The notes under the pieces: model-generated
Told to the model about the DNA's origin: nothing
Database searches by the model: none
What the model saw: the letters and a program-made list of their open reading frames with translations, nothing else
Position numbers and translations under genes: made by a program
Assembly (NCBI GenBank): GCA_947304475.1
Contig: CAMZBE010000090.1
Coordinates: 1 to 6,208, forward strand
DNA from: an uncultured Clostridia bacterium
Lineage (GTDB): Bacteria; Bacillota; Clostridia; Oscillospirales; CAG-272
Reading direction: 5' to 3'
DNA: 6,208 nt
Part shown: piece by piece, positions 5,484-6,208 of the stretch
Position numbering within the stretch: the first letter of the stretch is position 1
Layout of the letters: every line of letters starts with the position of its first letter

Positions 5484-6208
5484 TTAGGTGTTCTCGGGAT
5501 CCGCCGTGTACGCTTTCAGTTCGGCTTCGTTCAGCAGTTCCTCGTGGAGACGGACGCCGATGCGGTGCCAGCCCCACTCGTGACCGTTGTTCAGGTTGTC
5601 GTAATCCGCCTGCACCGAGCCGCCGATGTTCGGCCAGCAATCAAAGGTCTTGTTCGAAGGAACGGGCGTCGACATGGTCGCGGGACCGACGTCAACGGTA
5701 CGAAGTCCGCCGTACTCGTAGCCGCCCGCGAAAATGCAGTCGGAGCCCGAAGCGCTGTCCTTCAGCGACATCCAGATGATGTCGTTCGCGGTACCGGTAT
5801 CGTTGCTGCCTCCGATACGCGTGCTGTAGATCGGATCACCGTTGTTGATGTTCTTCAACGTGGGATTCCAGAGGATGGAATACTCAACGAAGAGATCCAG
5901 TCCGTCGGGGTTGGATTCGGTCGGATAGAAATGCAGTTCGCCGCCCTTCTGGACGTCGTCGTAGATCGCCGCCTGAGCAATGGTTTTGCCGCTCTTCGGT
6001 TCTTCCGTGTACTTGGTCTCGACGATCGAGGAATACGCTTCATTAATATCACGATTGCAAAAAACGCAGTGACCGGTCTTTAATCCATCGTGGAAGATGG
6101 TGGCTTCGTCGATCACGGTCCACTCGTCGATCTTGTGCGCGTTGGGATTGATCGGGATCTTGACGGTCGATCCCTCGATCAGGGCGCCGCAATCTTCGCA
6201 GTACCGGG
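5484..6208 (-). CDS. Surface/secreted protein with CxxC repeats and LamG-like domain, 5' end outside window, ends at in-frame TAA
   Basis: The - strand frame is open from the right edge (first full codon ends at 6206) to TAA 5484-5486, giving 240 visible codons. The first part is a repeat-like module: RYCEDCGALIEG, then WTVIDEATIFHDGLKTGHCVFC. This resembles the W-T-V-x-x-E-A-T...C-x-x-C modules of Clostridial surface proteins; the two CxxC pairs are 44 residues apart. A beta-rich region follows (GGELHFYPTESNPDGLDLFVEYSILW, in part) and leads to EWGWHRIGVRLHEELLNEAELKAYT, a pattern typical of LamG/concanavalin-like jelly-roll domains in secreted proteins. The stop falls inside this domain, and the same frame resumes with the missing strands (next entry). 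A GTG at 6116 is not the start, because the frame and the repeat module continue upstream to the edge. The protein is probably extracellular, possibly an adhesin or glycan-binding protein; its function is not established. Confidence 0.75.
   Translation of the reverse strand, partial: RYCEDCGALIEGSTVKIPINPNAHKIDEWTVIDEATIFHDGLKTGHCVFCNRDINEAYSSIVETKYTEEPKSGKTIAQAAIYDDVQKGGELHFYPTESNPDGLDLFVEYSILWNPTLKNINNGDPIYSTRIGGSNDTGTANDIIWMSLKDSASGSDCIFAGGYEYGGLRTVDVGPATMSTPVPSNKTFDCWPNIGGSVQADYDNLNNGHEWGWHRIGVRLHEELLNEAELKAYTADPENT

Noticed and set aside
5484..5486. Stop-codon reassignment of TAA across the genome
   Set aside because: TAA also ends the MmcQ/YjbR, GH2 and PHP genes at positions where the families are expected to end, so only a local event fits.
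4956..6083. A 375-codon + strand open frame crossing the terminator, the promoter and the surface protein
   Set aside because: It runs through the intrinsic terminator and antisense to a recognisable LamG-like protein; no Shine-Dalgarno or domain supports it.

Overview
The window looks like a stretch of chromosome from a GC-rich Gram-positive anaerobe, most likely a gut-type member of the Clostridia (Bacillota). This is an inference from three things: strong GGAGG-type ribosome binding sites, a textbook sigma-70/sigma-A promoter, and the gene families present (a two-part MmcQ/YjbR protein, a GH2 beta-mannosidase-like enzyme, a CehA/McbA-type PHP hydrolase, and a surface protein with CxxC repeats and a LamG-like domain). 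No phage, plasmid, transposase, tRNA, rRNA or CRISPR locus is visible.

Layout: on the + strand, the C-terminal end of an unrecognised, probably extracytoplasmic protein (1-365) overlaps by 4 bases an MmcQ/YjbR-family gene (362-1042). A 256-bp convergent intergenic region follows (1043-1298). It is almost entirely a chain of short hairpins joined by AATTCA/TGAATT linkers and ends in two stronger GC-rich hairpins. On the - strand, reading right to left, a surface or secreted protein gene enters from the right edge and is broken by an in-frame TAA at 5484-5486. Its frame continues to 5094 and is followed by a good intrinsic terminator (5037-5073). Next come a perfect-consensus promoter (4972-5000), a PHP-domain metallohydrolase (3889-4935) and, 157 bp further on, a GH2 glycosidase (1299-3731).

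The PHP hydrolase and GH2 enzyme are probably co-transcribed from the 4972-5000 promoter. No separate promoter is evident before the GH2 gene, and the hairpin between them lacks a U-tract. Both proteins lack a signal peptide, so they probably act in the cytoplasm. A reasonable but unproven reading is a small catabolic unit in which the glycosidase trims an imported mannoside and the PHP enzyme hydrolyses an ester, amide or phosphodiester on a related substrate.

The two observations most worth following are the modular hairpin array at 1079-1222 and the in-frame stop that splits the LamG-like surface protein. I did not find a clearly new multi-gene system.
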